Assembly (NCBI GenBank): GCA_019116945.1
Contig: DXAR01000176.1
Span: forward strand, 44,852 to 108,851
Direction of reading: 5' to 3'
Origin: Candidatus Janibacter merdipullorum
Lineage (GTDB): Bacteria; Actinomycetota; Actinomycetes; Actinomycetales; Dermatophilaceae
DNA length: 64,000 bases
The translations under genes and the position numbers were made by a program. Under the pieces are notes generated by a model. That model saw only the letters and a program-made list of their open reading frames with translations. It was not told the origin of the DNA and did no database searches. Shown here one piece after another: positions 1 through 9,929 of this stretch (position 1 is its first letter; every line of letters begins with the position of its first letter).

Positions 1-796
1 CCTCGTCGGCGAGCTCACGGAGCCGGTCGTTGACGTCCGGCTCGAGCCACGGGGTGTGCGGCGACCCGGAGCGCGAGCAGAAGGCGAGACCGCCGGGCAG
101 GTCCGTCCCGAGGACCGTGTCCACCTCCTCGAGGATCGCCGCCGCGGTCTCCGCCTGGTCGCCCGAGTAGGCGCGCCCCTCGCCGTCGCCCGGTCCGGAC
201 ATCTCGTCCATGGCGTCGGGGATCGAGTGGGTGATGAAGAGCAGGGCCACCGCATCCGCCCCCACCGAGGCGACCGCCTCCCGCGCCGCGGCCAGGGTGT
301 CCCGCGCGACGATCCCGGCGAAGCCGGGATGCTCACCGAAGGGTCGGATCTTGTCGAGGACCAGGCCCTCCCGCCCTTCGGCCGCGTCGGCCAGGCCCTC
401 CCGGTACTGCCGGCAGGACGAATAGCTGCGCCACGCGCTCGTCGGGATGACGACCACCCGGCGGGCGCCACCGGCGGCGAGCTCGTCCAGGGCATCCGGG
501 ACGAAGGGGGCGGAGTTGCGGTTGCCGAGGACCACCGGGAGGGGGTGACCGCGCGCGGTCAGCTCCGCGGTGAGGTCGGCGACGAGCCGCCGGTTGAGCG
601 CGGGCAGGGGGCTCACCCCGCCGACCCGGTGGTAGTGCTCGCCCACCTCCGCCAGGCGTTCGTCCGGGATGCCGCGACCGGCCGTCACCCTCCGGAGGAA
701 GGGCAGGACCTCGTTCGGGCCCTCGGGGCCACCGAAGGACTGGACGAGGACCCCGTCGTAGGGCGCCAGCGGGTGCGTGTCGGCAGATTCGGACAT
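1..796 (-). CDS. hemH: Ferrochelatase (truncated by left window edge)
   Basis: Minus-strand reading from ATG at 796: MSESADTHPLAPYDGVLVQSFGGPEGPNEVLPFLRRVTAGRGIP...VLGNRNSAPF...LLFITHSIPDAM, typical ferrochelatase; runs off the left edge. Confidence 0.9.
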   Translation of the reverse strand, partial: MSESADTHPLAPYDGVLVQSFGGPEGPNEVLPFLRRVTAGRGIPDERLAEVGEHYHRVGGVSPLPALNRRLVADLTAELTARGHPLPVVLGNRNSAPFVPDALDELAAGGARRVVVIPTSAWRSYSSCRQYREGLADAAEGREGLVLDKIRPFGEHPGFAGIVARDTLAAAREAVASVGADAVALLFITHSIPDAMDEMSGPGDGEGRAYSGDQAETAAAILEEVDTVLGTDLPGGLAFCSRSGSPHTPWLEPDVNDRLRELADE

Positions 797-886
797 GGAC
801 ACAAGGTATCCCCGCGGCGTGTACACCCACGGATCCGGGCGGGCAGGTGGCAGAGTCGGCCGGGAGCACGAGCGGACGAGAGGGAA

Positions 887-2050
887 ATGATGCGCGACCT
901 GCGACTCATCGGTGTGCACGACGACGGCGAGCACCTCGTCGTCACCGACGATGCCGGCGAGGAGTACCGCCTGCGCATCGATGACGCGCTGCGCGCTGCG
1001 GCTCGCCGCGACCGCCCCCGGCTCGGCCAGATCCAGATCGCCTCCGACGGTGCCGTCCGCCCTCGCGAGGTGCAGGCGATGATCCGTGCCGGCGCCTCTC
1101 CCGACGAGGTCGCCGCGCGCACCGGATGGGACCTCGACAAGATCGCGCGCTTCGAGGGGCCCGTCCTCGCCGAGCGTGAGCACGTGGCGACCCGCGCCCA
1201 GGCGGTGCGGATGCGCGGCACCAACCAGGCCGGCGCCCCCGAGACCCTCGGCCAGCGGTCGGCCACCCGGCTCACCGGGCGCGGCGTCGACCCCGAGGCG
1301 GTGGGCTGGGATGCCTTCCGCGACGCCGAGGGCCAGTGGACGGTGACGGCCGTCTTCACCGCAGGCGGCCGGGAGCGCACCGCCACGTGGTGGTTCGACC
1401 AGGCCGGCATGAGCGTCGTCGCGAAGAACGACGAGGCCAAGTGGCTCTCCGAGGCCGACACTCCGGCCAGCGGTCCCGTCCCCACGACGGTGCACCGCCC
1501 CACGGCCGTCTTCGACGTGGAGGTCGAGGAGAAGAGCGCCGAGCGGGCGCAGCGGGCCAACACCGACGACCTCATCAACTCCATGCGCGAGCAGTCCGGC
1601 GCCAAGAGCCGCCGTCGCGGCGGGCGACGACGCACGCGGGCGGCCGAGGCCGCTCCCCCCGTCACCGAGGATGCCCTTCCCCTCGAGACCGCCGACGAGT
1701 ACCCACCAGCAGCCCGGGGCACCCACCCCCAGGACGTCGAGCCCGAGGGCGAGCAGGCGGACCAGCCCGCCGAGACCTCCGCGAAGGCCGCGTCGGAGGC
1801 TCCCGCCCAGGAGGAGTCGCTCTTCGAGGAGGAGCCGTCCGGCGAGGGCTCGGAGGCTGCGTCCGCCGAGTCGCCCGCGGAGGGTGACGACACCGCCGAG
1901 CGCGATGAGCAGACCGAGGCCGAGCCGCAGGACGAGGGGGCGGACGCGGAGGCCGGCCGCGGGCGCTCGCGGGGCCGTGGCCGTGCCCGCAAGGGCCGCG
2001 CGAGCGTCCCGAGCTGGGACGACGTGATGTTCGGGACGACGAAGGACTGA
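887..2050 (+). CDS. sepH: Septation protein SepH (DUF3071 family)
   Basis: MMRDLRLIGVHDDGEHLVVTDDAGEEYRLRIDDALRAA... N-terminal domain, long acidic/low-complexity region, RG-rich stretch and C-terminal VPSWDDVMFG motif. Confidence 0.9.
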   Translation: MMRDLRLIGVHDDGEHLVVTDDAGEEYRLRIDDALRAAARRDRPRLGQIQIASDGAVRPREVQAMIRAGASPDEVAARTGWDLDKIARFEGPVLAEREHVATRAQAVRMRGTNQAGAPETLGQRSATRLTGRGVDPEAVGWDAFRDAEGQWTVTAVFTAGGRERTATWWFDQAGMSVVAKNDEAKWLSEADTPASGPVPTTVHRPTAVFDVEVEEKSAERAQRANTDDLINSMREQSGAKSRRRGGRRRTRAAEAAPPVTEDALPLETADEYPPAARGTHPQDVEPEGEQADQPAETSAKAASEAPAQEESLFEEEPSGEGSEAASAESPAEGDDTAERDEQTEAEPQDEGADAEAGRGRSRGRGRARKGRASVPSWDDVMFGTTKD

Positions 2051-2092
2051 CCGCCCGCCTCCCCTGCCGGGCAGGACGCGGTCGTGGTGCCC

Positions 2093-2131
2093 GGACGTGG
2101 TTATTTCTGCGTCATTCGCGATAACCCGTCC
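2093..2131. terminator. Candidate bidirectional terminator hairpin between convergent sepH and tdk
   Basis: GGACG-t-GGTTAT / ATAACC-CGTCC stem (11 bp, one bulged T), 16-nt loop. Confidence 0.5.
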
Positions 2132-2139
2132 TCCCGAGC

Positions 2140-2817
2140 TCAGGCCGGTGGCGGCACCGGGCAGGCGTCGAGGTCGAAGGGGAGGACATCCGCCGAGAGC
2201 GCTGCCGCCTGGGCGGCGGTGGAGCTCATCCGACGCATGTGGTGCCGCCGGCAGAGGACCTCGTACTCGACCTCACCGGTGCTGGCCTCCGCGGTGTCCC
2301 CCACGACGACCTGCTCCCCCTCGACGACCATGGCCCCGTCGACGACGCGGGCATTGTGGGTGGCCCGGCGTCCGCACCAGCACAGGGCGGCCACCTGGAG
2401 GACCTGGGTGCGATCGGCGAGCTCGATGAGGCGGCGGCTCCCCGGGAAGAGCTCGGTGCGGAAGTCGCTCGTGATCCCGAAGGCGAAGACCTCGATGTCG
2501 AGCTCGTCGACGATGCGGGCCAGCTGCTCGACCTGCTCCGGGGTGTAGAACTGCGCCTCGTCGCAGATGAGGTGGTCGACGCGCGCGCCCGCCGTGAGCT
2601 GGGCGACGACGGTCTCCCAGAAGTCGAGGCTCTCGCTCACCTCGACGGCGGCGGTCTCCAGCCCGAGTCGGGAGGAGAGCACGGCCTCGCCGGAGCGGTC
2701 GAGACGGGTGAAGATCATCCCGACCCGGCCGCGCGCCCGGTGGTTGTGGTCCATCTGCAGGGCCAGCGTGGACTTGCCGCAGTCCATCGTCCCGGCGAAG
2801 AAGACGAGCTCGGCCAT
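2140..2817 (-). CDS. tdk: Thymidine kinase
   Basis: MAELVFFAGTMDCGKSTLALQMDHN P-loop, ...ICDEAQFYTPEQVEQLARIVD..., CWCGRRATHNAR zinc site. Confidence 0.92.
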   Translation of the reverse strand: MAELVFFAGTMDCGKSTLALQMDHNHRARGRVGMIFTRLDRSGEAVLSSRLGLETAAVEVSESLDFWETVVAQLTAGARVDHLICDEAQFYTPEQVEQLARIVDELDIEVFAFGITSDFRTELFPGSRRLIELADRTQVLQVAALCWCGRRATHNARVVDGAMVVEGEQVVVGDTAEASTGEVEYEVLCRRHHMRRMSSTAAQAAALSADVLPFDLDACPVPPPA

Positions 2818-3977
2818 CAGTGACGCTCGGCGGGCAGGGTCAGCCACGGGATGGCGACCTCGTCGGCGGTGATCGAGCCGTGCACCCCGAGCAGGGCCCG
2901 CAGCTCCGGCCGGTGGCGTCGCGAGTCGACGACGGCGACGGGTCCGGTCATCGCGGCGATGACGTCACCGATGCGCGGACGGACGAGGTCGTCGACCGGC
3001 CCGAACCACCCGGCCTCGATGGCCTCCTCCCCCGCGAGAACGTGCGCGTCCTCGCCGAAGCGGGAGCGCCACGTGGCGAGGACGTCGTCGAGCGAGCCGG
3101 GCTCGACGTGCAGCTGGAGGCACCGAGGCTCACCGGACACGTGGCGCACGCCGGCATCGAGGTCGGACTCGGTCGCGAGGTCCGGGCGGGCGTCGAGGGG
3201 GACGTCGACCATGCCGTGGTCGGCGGTGATGTGCAGCGATGTGTCCGACGGGAGCAGCGAGGCCAGACGGGCCAGCTGCGCGTCGACCTCCTCGAGCTCC
3301 TCTCCCCACTCGAGGGAGTCGCTGCCGTGGATATGCCCGATCTTGTCGACGTCTCCCCAGTAGAGGTAGACGAGCGCGCGGGACGAGGCACGAAGGGCGG
3401 TGACGGTCGCGTCGACCCGCTCGGCGAGGGTCCCGGCGGCGACGAAGCCGCCGCCCCGCAGCGCGGCCTCGGTCAGCCCCGAGCCGTCGAAGAAGCCGGG
3501 CCCGATCCGCGTCACCCTGACGCCGTCGGCCTCGGCCTCCTGGAAGACCGTCGGGTGCGGCTGCCAGCGGTGGGGCGCCGGCCCGTCCTCCCACGAGAGC
3601 TCGTTGAAGACCGCGTCCGCCTCCGGATCGTAGGCCTCGTAGCCGACGAGCCCGTGGACCCCGGACAGGGCACCGGTGCCGAAGGTGCCCATCGAGGTCG
3701 CCGTCGTCGACGGGAAACCGCAGTCGATCCGCCAGGCGCCCATGGGGTCCTGGAGGAGCCGCCGGAGGAAGGGGGCATGGCCCCCTCGTCGCGCGAGGAG
3801 CTCGGCCCCGAGCCCGTCGACGAGGACGACCACGGATCGACGGGCCGGCGGGAGGGGGCGGTCGCCGCCCTTCGCCAGGCCGGGGACGCCGAGGCTCGTG
3901 GCCACGGTCGGCAGCACCCGGTCGAGGCGGGGGGTGGCCGGCAGGAGCGGGACCGGCTGGTGTCCGTGGTGCGCCAT
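2817..3977 (-). CDS. Alkaline phosphatase / nucleotide pyrophosphatase family protein
   Basis: SVVVLVDGLGAELLARRGGHAPFLRRLL...FPSTTATSMGTFGTG...SLHITADHGMVDVP metal-site motifs; 1-bp start/stop overlap with tdk. Confidence 0.85.
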   Translation of the reverse strand: MAHHGHQPVPLLPATPRLDRVLPTVATSLGVPGLAKGGDRPLPPARRSVVVLVDGLGAELLARRGGHAPFLRRLLQDPMGAWRIDCGFPSTTATSMGTFGTGALSGVHGLVGYEAYDPEADAVFNELSWEDGPAPHRWQPHPTVFQEAEADGVRVTRIGPGFFDGSGLTEAALRGGGFVAAGTLAERVDATVTALRASSRALVYLYWGDVDKIGHIHGSDSLEWGEELEEVDAQLARLASLLPSDTSLHITADHGMVDVPLDARPDLATESDLDAGVRHVSGEPRCLQLHVEPGSLDDVLATWRSRFGEDAHVLAGEEAIEAGWFGPVDDLVRPRIGDVIAAMTGPVAVVDSRRHRPELRALLGVHGSITADEVAIPWLTLPAERH

Positions 3978-3985
3978 CGTGCCGG

Positions 3986-4597
3986 TCAGCGTCCGATACT
4001 CGAGGAGAGGTCCCGGGCGAACTCGATGGCCCGGTCCAAGGCGGCTCGCCCCTCGGCCTCGGCGCTGATCCGCAACCCGATGTCGTCCGCGGCGATCGTG
4101 CCCTCGTAGCCGTGGTCGCCCCCTTCGCAGTCCGGGTCGCCGCACTGCCCCGGGAGGAGGTCGACGCGGCTGACCGCACCCCACCCGATGGTCAGGGTCA
4201 TCTCCCGGCCGAGCGAGCCGGGGACGTAGTTCGACGGGTCCTCCGTCACATGGGTGAGCATGACCCCGCGAACGGCCGAGAGCGGGATGCACTCCGTCGT
4301 CGCCGTCGCGACCTCACGCGAGCCGGTGGCGCCGGAGGGGTCGGAGAAGTCGTCGGCGTGGGCGATGACGAGGCGGGTCCCCGTCCGGGCGAAGACGGTG
4401 ATGTGTCGCCGGACGGCGTCCTGGTCGAAGGTCGTCTCCTGGTGGACGAGGTGGCTGAAGACCTCCTCGGCCCCGACGGCCGCCTTGATGATGTCGGCCA
4501 CGAGCGCGGGGTAGTACCCGGCACGATCGATGTCGGCGGTGAGGGCGTCGGGGAGGCTGATCGCCGTGAGATCGACTGGAGCGGGCATGCCCGCCAT
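3986..4597 (-). CDS. DUF5998 family protein
   Basis: MAGMPAPVDLTAISLPDALTADIDRAGYYPALVADIIKAAVGAEEVFSHLVHQETTFDQDAVRRHITVFARTGTRLVIAHADDFSD; family recognised from memory. Confidence 0.75.
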   Translation of the reverse strand: MAGMPAPVDLTAISLPDALTADIDRAGYYPALVADIIKAAVGAEEVFSHLVHQETTFDQDAVRRHITVFARTGTRLVIAHADDFSDPSGATGSREVATATTECIPLSAVRGVMLTHVTEDPSNYVPGSLGREMTLTIGWGAVSRVDLLPGQCGDPDCEGGDHGYEGTIAADDIGLRISAEAEGRAALDRAIEFARDLSSSIGR

Positions 4598-4609
4598 TGT
4601 GCCCCAGTC

Positions 4610-7291
4610 TCAGGTGAGGCTCCGAGCGCCGGGGTCGGTCCGCCGCTGGCCCGGCGCGATGATGATCTCGGCCCCGAGGACCGTCGCGCCGTCCGGGTGC
4701 GCGATGACCGGGTTGAGCTCCACCGAGGAGAGCTCGAGGAAGTCGTCCGACATGAGCGACAGCCGACCGAGGATGTCCTCGAGGGCGGCGCGGTCCACCG
4801 GCGGCGCGCCCCGGTACCCGGCGAGAAGGGGGGCCGACTTGATCTCGTCGAGCAGCTCACGCGTGTCCACGTCCGTGAGGGGCGGGATCCGGTAGGCGAT
4901 GTCGTCAAGCATCGTCGTCGGCGCCCCGGCGATGCTGAAGGAGACGACCGGCCCGAAGAGGGGGTCCTCGATGGTGGACAGCACGGTGGAGACCCCGTGG
5001 TTGGCCATCTTCTGGACGACGAAGTAGTTGGCGTCCAGGGGCGCCAGCCGCTGGTCCATCGTCTCGAAGGCGGCCCGGACGGCCACCGCGTCGTGGAGGT
5101 CGACGCGGATGCCCTCGAGGACGGCCTGCCCGCGCACGAGCGGCGAGAGGGACTTGACGACGACGGGGTACCCGACCTCCTCGGCGGCGGCGACGGCCTC
5201 GTCGGCCGTGGCCACCTCGACGCGCGGCCACACGTCGATGCCGTAGGCGCCGAGCAGCTCCTGCGTCTCATCGGTCGTCAGGGCCCGGCCCTCCGGGTCC
5301 TCCTCGAGGATCCGGTCGAGGAGGGAGCGGACGGCCCACCTGTCGATGCCGTCGCGCACGACCGACTCGCCCTTGTCCTTGTCGCGCCACGCGCCGTAGT
5401 CGGTCGCCGCGGCGAGGGCGCGGATGGCCTCCTCCGGCATGGCGTAGAGCGGGACCGCCTGGCGGGGCTCGTCGGGCGTGACATCGCCCGTCTCGTGGAG
5501 GAAGGCCGCGTCGCCCCCGTCGTCCACCCCGCGCAGACCGAGGAGGGTGGCCACGCACGGCTTGTCGGATCGGGAGGCCGCGTACCGCAGCGCCTCGACG
5601 ACCTCCTGGTCGAGGGCTCCGACGGGCGGGATGAAGCAGACGACGACCGAGTCCACGTCGGGATCGGCGAAGGCGGCGTCGACCGCACTCTGGAACTCGT
5701 CGGCGCTGGCCTCGGTCGGGACCGCCACCGGGCCGTGCACCACTTCGAGACCGCGCTCGTTGGCGTTGTCCGCGCACAGCGCCGCCAGCTGGCTCGAGTT
5801 GCCGACGATGGCCACCCGCCGCCCCGCCGGCAGCGGCTGGTGCACGAGGAGCTGGGCCACGTCGAACATCTGGTGCACGTTTTCGCAGTGGATAACACCC
5901 GCCTGCTCGAGCATGGCGGTGAAGGCGTGCGGCTTGACCTTGGGCCGACGCACCTTATGGCCCGGGGGCGCCCCGTAGGTCGCGGAGGCCGGCTTGACGA
6001 CGATGACCGGCTTGTTCGAGGCGAGGTGGCGGGCGATCCGGGAGAACTTGCGCGGGTTGCCCATGGACTCGAGGTAGAGACCGACGGCGTGGGTGCGGTC
6101 GTCCTCGACCCAGTACTGCATGAGGTCGTTGCCCGAGACGTCGACCCGGTTGCCGGCCGAGGCGAAGACCGAGATGCCGAGGTTGCGTCGCGCGGCGGAG
6201 TCGAGGTTGGCGATGGCCAGGGCGCCGCTCTGGGAGAAGAGCCCGAGGTGACCCGAGTCCGGGATCGTCGGGGTGAGGGTCGCGTTGAGGCTGACCTCGG
6301 GGTCGTTGTTGATGAGGCCGAAGGAGTTGGGACCGACGACCCGCATCCCGTGGGACCGGGCCAGGCGCAGGACCCGCTGCTGGAGCGCGGTGCCCGCATC
6401 GTCGACCTCGGCGAAGCCCGAGGAGATGATGAGCAGGGTCCGCACGCCCGCCTGGGCGCACTCGCCGACGACCTCGAGCACGCCCTCCGCGGGCACGGCG
6501 ATGATCGCCAGCTCGACCCCGCCCTCGATGTCGCGGACCGAGCGCACCGCCTCGACCCCGAGGACGCTGTCCGCGCTCGGGTTGACGGCGTGGACCGTGC
6601 CGGTGAAGCCGCCCTCGATGACCTGCTTGAGGACCTGGTGGCCGATGGCCCGCTCGCGGCGGCTCGCCCCGATGACCGCCACCGACGCGGGGTGGAGCAT
6701 CGCCCGCACGCTCTGGGACTCCGCGCGGTGCTCCCGGGCGAAGCGCACGGAGAGGGACTGCGCCGTCGGCTCGATCGCGAAGTGGAGGGAGACGACGCCG
6801 TCCTCGATGTGCCGGTCCACCTGGTAGCCGGCCTCGGCGAAGACGGAGAGCATCTTGCGGTTGTGTGGGAGGACCTCCGCCTCGAACTCGTGGATGTCCC
6901 GGGACTGGGCCAGCGCCGCGAGGTGCTCGAGGAGGACGGAGCTGATGCCCTTGCCGTGGTAGTCGTCCGAGATGTTGAAGGCGACCTCGGCGCGGTGGTC
7001 GGCCACACGGTCGTAGCGGCCGATGCCGATGATGTCGTCGCGGATCGTCGCCACGAGGGCCATCCGGTCGACGTAGTCGACCTCGGTGAAGCGCTTGATG
7101 TCCCGGTCGCTCAGCGTGCGCATCGGGGCGAAGAAGCGCAGGTAGATCGACTCGTCGGACTGGGCGGCGTGGAAGCGGCGGATCGCGTCGGCGTCGGAGG
7201 GCTTGATCGGGCGCAACCGGCAGACCGAGCCGTCCCGCAGCACGACATCGGCCTCTGCCAGCACCGGGTAGCCCGGTGGGAGCTCGGTCAT
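4610..7291 (-). CDS. Bifunctional GNAT acetyltransferase / acetate--CoA ligase (ADP-forming-like) protein
   Basis: N-terminal GNAT domain (LRPIKPSDADAIRRFHAAQSDESIYLRFFAPM...), then CoA-binding, succinyl-CoA-ligase-like and ATP-grasp domains. Confidence 0.88.
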   Translation of the reverse strand: MTELPPGYPVLAEADVVLRDGSVCRLRPIKPSDADAIRRFHAAQSDESIYLRFFAPMRTLSDRDIKRFTEVDYVDRMALVATIRDDIIGIGRYDRVADHRAEVAFNISDDYHGKGISSVLLEHLAALAQSRDIHEFEAEVLPHNRKMLSVFAEAGYQVDRHIEDGVVSLHFAIEPTAQSLSVRFAREHRAESQSVRAMLHPASVAVIGASRRERAIGHQVLKQVIEGGFTGTVHAVNPSADSVLGVEAVRSVRDIEGGVELAIIAVPAEGVLEVVGECAQAGVRTLLIISSGFAEVDDAGTALQQRVLRLARSHGMRVVGPNSFGLINNDPEVSLNATLTPTIPDSGHLGLFSQSGALAIANLDSAARRNLGISVFASAGNRVDVSGNDLMQYWVEDDRTHAVGLYLESMGNPRKFSRIARHLASNKPVIVVKPASATYGAPPGHKVRRPKVKPHAFTAMLEQAGVIHCENVHQMFDVAQLLVHQPLPAGRRVAIVGNSSQLAALCADNANERGLEVVHGPVAVPTEASADEFQSAVDAAFADPDVDSVVVCFIPPVGALDQEVVEALRYAASRSDKPCVATLLGLRGVDDGGDAAFLHETGDVTPDEPRQAVPLYAMPEEAIRALAAATDYGAWRDKDKGESVVRDGIDRWAVRSLLDRILEEDPEGRALTTDETQELLGAYGIDVWPRVEVATADEAVAAAEEVGYPVVVKSLSPLVRGQAVLEGIRVDLHDAVAVRAAFETMDQRLAPLDANYFVVQKMANHGVSTVLSTIEDPLFGPVVSFSIAGAPTTMLDDIAYRIPPLTDVDTRELLDEIKSAPLLAGYRGAPPVDRAALEDILGRLSLMSDDFLELSSVELNPVIAHPDGATVLGAEIIIAPGQRRTDPGARSLT

Positions 7292-7413
7292 GTCGACAAT
7301 CTTGCCAGACCGCCCGCACCCCGAGCGGGATGTGTGTCGCAACCCGCTGGACGGGCCCGCAGGGGTGAGGATGGGCCAGTCACCCACCCATCGATGAGGA
7401 GTCCGCTGCCCGC

Positions 7414-9849
7414 ATGGCCCGCCGTTCCGCACCCGCACCCCGCCCGGACGTCCCCGAGCGGATCGAGGACATCGACGTCGCGGACGAGATGCGCAATGCC
7501 TTCCTCGAGTACAGCTACTCGGTGATCCACGCGCGCGCCCTCCCCGATGCGCGCGACGGACTCAAGCCGGTGCACCGCCGCATCCTCTTCGCGATGAGCG
7601 AGATGGGTCTGCGCCCCGAGCGCGGGCACGTGAAGTCCTCCCGCGTCGTCGGCGAGGTCATGGGCAAGTACCACCCGCACGGTGACTCAGCCATCTATGA
7701 CGCCCTCGTCCGCCTGGCCCAGCCCTTCTCGATGCGGTTGTGCCTCGTCGACGGCCACGGCAACTTCGGCTCCCTCGATGACGGCCCGGCCGCCAGCCGC
7801 TACACCGAGGCGCGCATGGCCCCGGCCGCCCTGCTCATGGTGACCGGCCTCGACGAGGACACCGTCCCCTTCGTCCCCAACTACGATGACCAGCTCCTCC
7901 AGCCGGATGTCCTCCCTTCGGCCTACCCCAACCTCCTCGTCAACGGCACGACCGGGATCGCCGTCGGCATGGCGACGAACATGCCGCCGCACAACCTCGT
8001 CGAGGTCATCGGTGCCGCCCGGCACCTGCTGACCCACCCGGAGGCCACCCTCGACGACCTCATGAAGTTCGTCCCGGGGCCCGACCTGCCCGGCGGCGGA
8101 CGGATCGTCGGCCTCGACGGCATCCGCGACGCCTACCTCTCCGGGCGCGGCAGCTTCCGCACGCGCGCGACGACCCGGATCGAGAAGGTCTCCCCCCGCC
8201 GCCAGGGCATCATCGTCACCGAGCTGCCCTACCTCGTCGGTCCCGAGAAGGTCATCGAGAAGATCAAGGACGCCGTCCAGGCGAAGAAGCTCCAGGGCAT
8301 CGCCGACGTCAAGGACCTCACCGACCGCGAGTCGGGGATGCAGCTCGTCATCGAGATCAAGAACGGCTTCAACCCCGAGGCCGTCCTCGACACGCTGTAC
8401 AAGCTCACGCCGATGGAGGACTCCTTCTCCATCAACAACGTCGCCCTCGTCGACGGCCGGCCGCGGACGATGGGGCTCAAGGAGCTGCTCACCGTCTACG
8501 TCGACTTCCGCCGGGAGGTCGTGCGACGCCGCAGCGAGTACCGACTCGCCAAGCGGCGCGAGCGGCTCCACCTCGTCGAGGGGCTGCTCATCGCGATCCT
8601 CGACATCGACGAGGTCATCCAAGTCATCCGCTCCAGTGACGACGCGGCCACCGCCCGCGAGCGGCTGCAGAAGGTCTTCGACCTCTCCGAGCCGCAGGCG
8701 AGCTACATCCTCGACCTGCAGCTGCGCCGCCTGACGAAGTTCTCCACCCTCGAGCTCGAGACCGAGCAGGAGGAGCTGAAGCAGGCCATCGCCGAGCTCG
8801 AGGAGATCCTCGGCGACGACAAGGTCCTCACGAAGCTCGTCTCCAGCGAGCTCGCCGAGGTCGCGAAGAAGCACGGGGACCCGCGCCGGACCGTCCTCCT
8901 CGAGTCGGCCGGTGCCCCCGCCGCCGTGAGCACCCCTCTCGAGGTCGCCGACGACCCCTGCTGGGTCCTCCTCTCGAGCACCGGCCTGCTCGCGCGCACG
9001 AGCGATGCCGAGCCGCTGTCGCGCGAAGGGGGCCGGGCCAAGCACGACGCGGTCGTCGCCGCCGTGAAGACGACCGCCCGCGGTGAGGTCGCCGTCGTCA
9101 CCTCGGCCGGTCGGATGCTGCGCCTCGGTGCTCTCGAGCTTCCGACCCTGCCGCCCTCCAACGGCGCCCCGACCCTCTCCGGAGGCGCACCGCTAGCGGC
9201 CTACGTCGACCTCGCCGCCGACGAGCGCCCGCTGACCCTGACGAGCCTCTCCCCCGACTCCCCCGGCATCGCCCTCGGCACGGCCGGCGGCATCGTCAAG
9301 CGGGTGACGACGGACTACCCGAAGGGCACCGCATGGGAGGCGATCTCGCTCAAGGACGGTGACCACGTCGTCGGCGCGGTCGAGCTGACGACCGGCGAGG
9401 AGGAGCTCGTCTTCGTCACCTCGCAGGCCTCCCTCCTCCACTTCTCCGCGGGTGATGTCCGCCCGCAGGGGCGCGGTGGCGGCGGCATCGCCGGCATCCG
9501 GCTCAGCGACGGGGCCCGCGTCATCTTCTTCGGGGCGGTCGACCCGGCCGTCGACTCCATCGTCGTCACCGTCTCCGGCTCCAGCGACTCGCTCCCCGGC
9601 ACCGACCCCGGCGCGTGGAAGGTCACCCCCTTCGCCGAGTACCCCGGCAAGGGCCGCGGGACCGGAGGAGTCCGAGCGCACCGCTTCCTCAAGGGCGAGG
9701 ACACCCTGCTCCTCGCCTGGGTCGGCCGGGCCGGCGCCCGCGCGGCCCAGCCCAATGGCGTCGCCATCACCCTCCCCGAGCCCGAGGGCCGGCGGGACGG
9801 GTCGGGCGTCCCCGCCTCCGCGGTCATCGGGGGCATCGGCTCCCTCTGA
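7414..9849 (+). CDS. parC: DNA topoisomerase IV / gyrase subunit A
   Basis: EYSYSVIHARALPDARDGLKPVHRRILFAMSEMGLRPERGHVKSSRVVGEVMGKYHPHGDSAIYDALVRLAQPFSMR...; shorter/divergent CTD suggests ParC-type. Confidence 0.85.
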   Translation: MARRSAPAPRPDVPERIEDIDVADEMRNAFLEYSYSVIHARALPDARDGLKPVHRRILFAMSEMGLRPERGHVKSSRVVGEVMGKYHPHGDSAIYDALVRLAQPFSMRLCLVDGHGNFGSLDDGPAASRYTEARMAPAALLMVTGLDEDTVPFVPNYDDQLLQPDVLPSAYPNLLVNGTTGIAVGMATNMPPHNLVEVIGAARHLLTHPEATLDDLMKFVPGPDLPGGGRIVGLDGIRDAYLSGRGSFRTRATTRIEKVSPRRQGIIVTELPYLVGPEKVIEKIKDAVQAKKLQGIADVKDLTDRESGMQLVIEIKNGFNPEAVLDTLYKLTPMEDSFSINNVALVDGRPRTMGLKELLTVYVDFRREVVRRRSEYRLAKRRERLHLVEGLLIAILDIDEVIQVIRSSDDAATARERLQKVFDLSEPQASYILDLQLRRLTKFSTLELETEQEELKQAIAELEEILGDDKVLTKLVSSELAEVAKKHGDPRRTVLLESAGAPAAVSTPLEVADDPCWVLLSSTGLLARTSDAEPLSREGGRAKHDAVVAAVKTTARGEVAVVTSAGRMLRLGALELPTLPPSNGAPTLSGGAPLAAYVDLAADERPLTLTSLSPDSPGIALGTAGGIVKRVTTDYPKGTAWEAISLKDGDHVVGAVELTTGEEELVFVTSQASLLHFSAGDVRPQGRGGGGIAGIRLSDGARVIFFGAVDPAVDSIVVTVSGSSDSLPGTDPGAWKVTPFAEYPGKGRGTGGVRAHRFLKGEDTLLLAWVGRAGARAAQPNGVAITLPEPEGRRDGSGVPASAVIGGIGSL

Positions 9850-9858
9850 GCCATCGGG

Positions 9859-9900
9859 TCGCAGAAGGAGCGCGACCACGAGGTCGCGCTCCTTCTGCGA
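9859..9900 (+). terminator. Intrinsic terminator-like hairpin after parC
   Basis: Perfect 19-bp inverted repeat TCGCAGAAGGAGCGCGACC-ACGA-GGTCGCGCTCCTTCTGCGA, about 10 bp after the stop. Confidence 0.85.
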
Positions 9901-9929
9901 ATCGGCGTCGGCCGCGAGGGGCTCGATCA

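Noticed and set aside
685-1992. 435-aa minus-strand ORF opposite sepH
   Set aside because: Ser/Arg-rich shadow ORF without recognisable domains; sepH is well supported.
4112-7525. 1137-aa plus-strand ORF
   Set aside because: Antisense to the GNAT/acetate-CoA ligase and DUF5998 genes; composition is low-complexity (RRGDD-type), a usual GC-rich shadow ORF.
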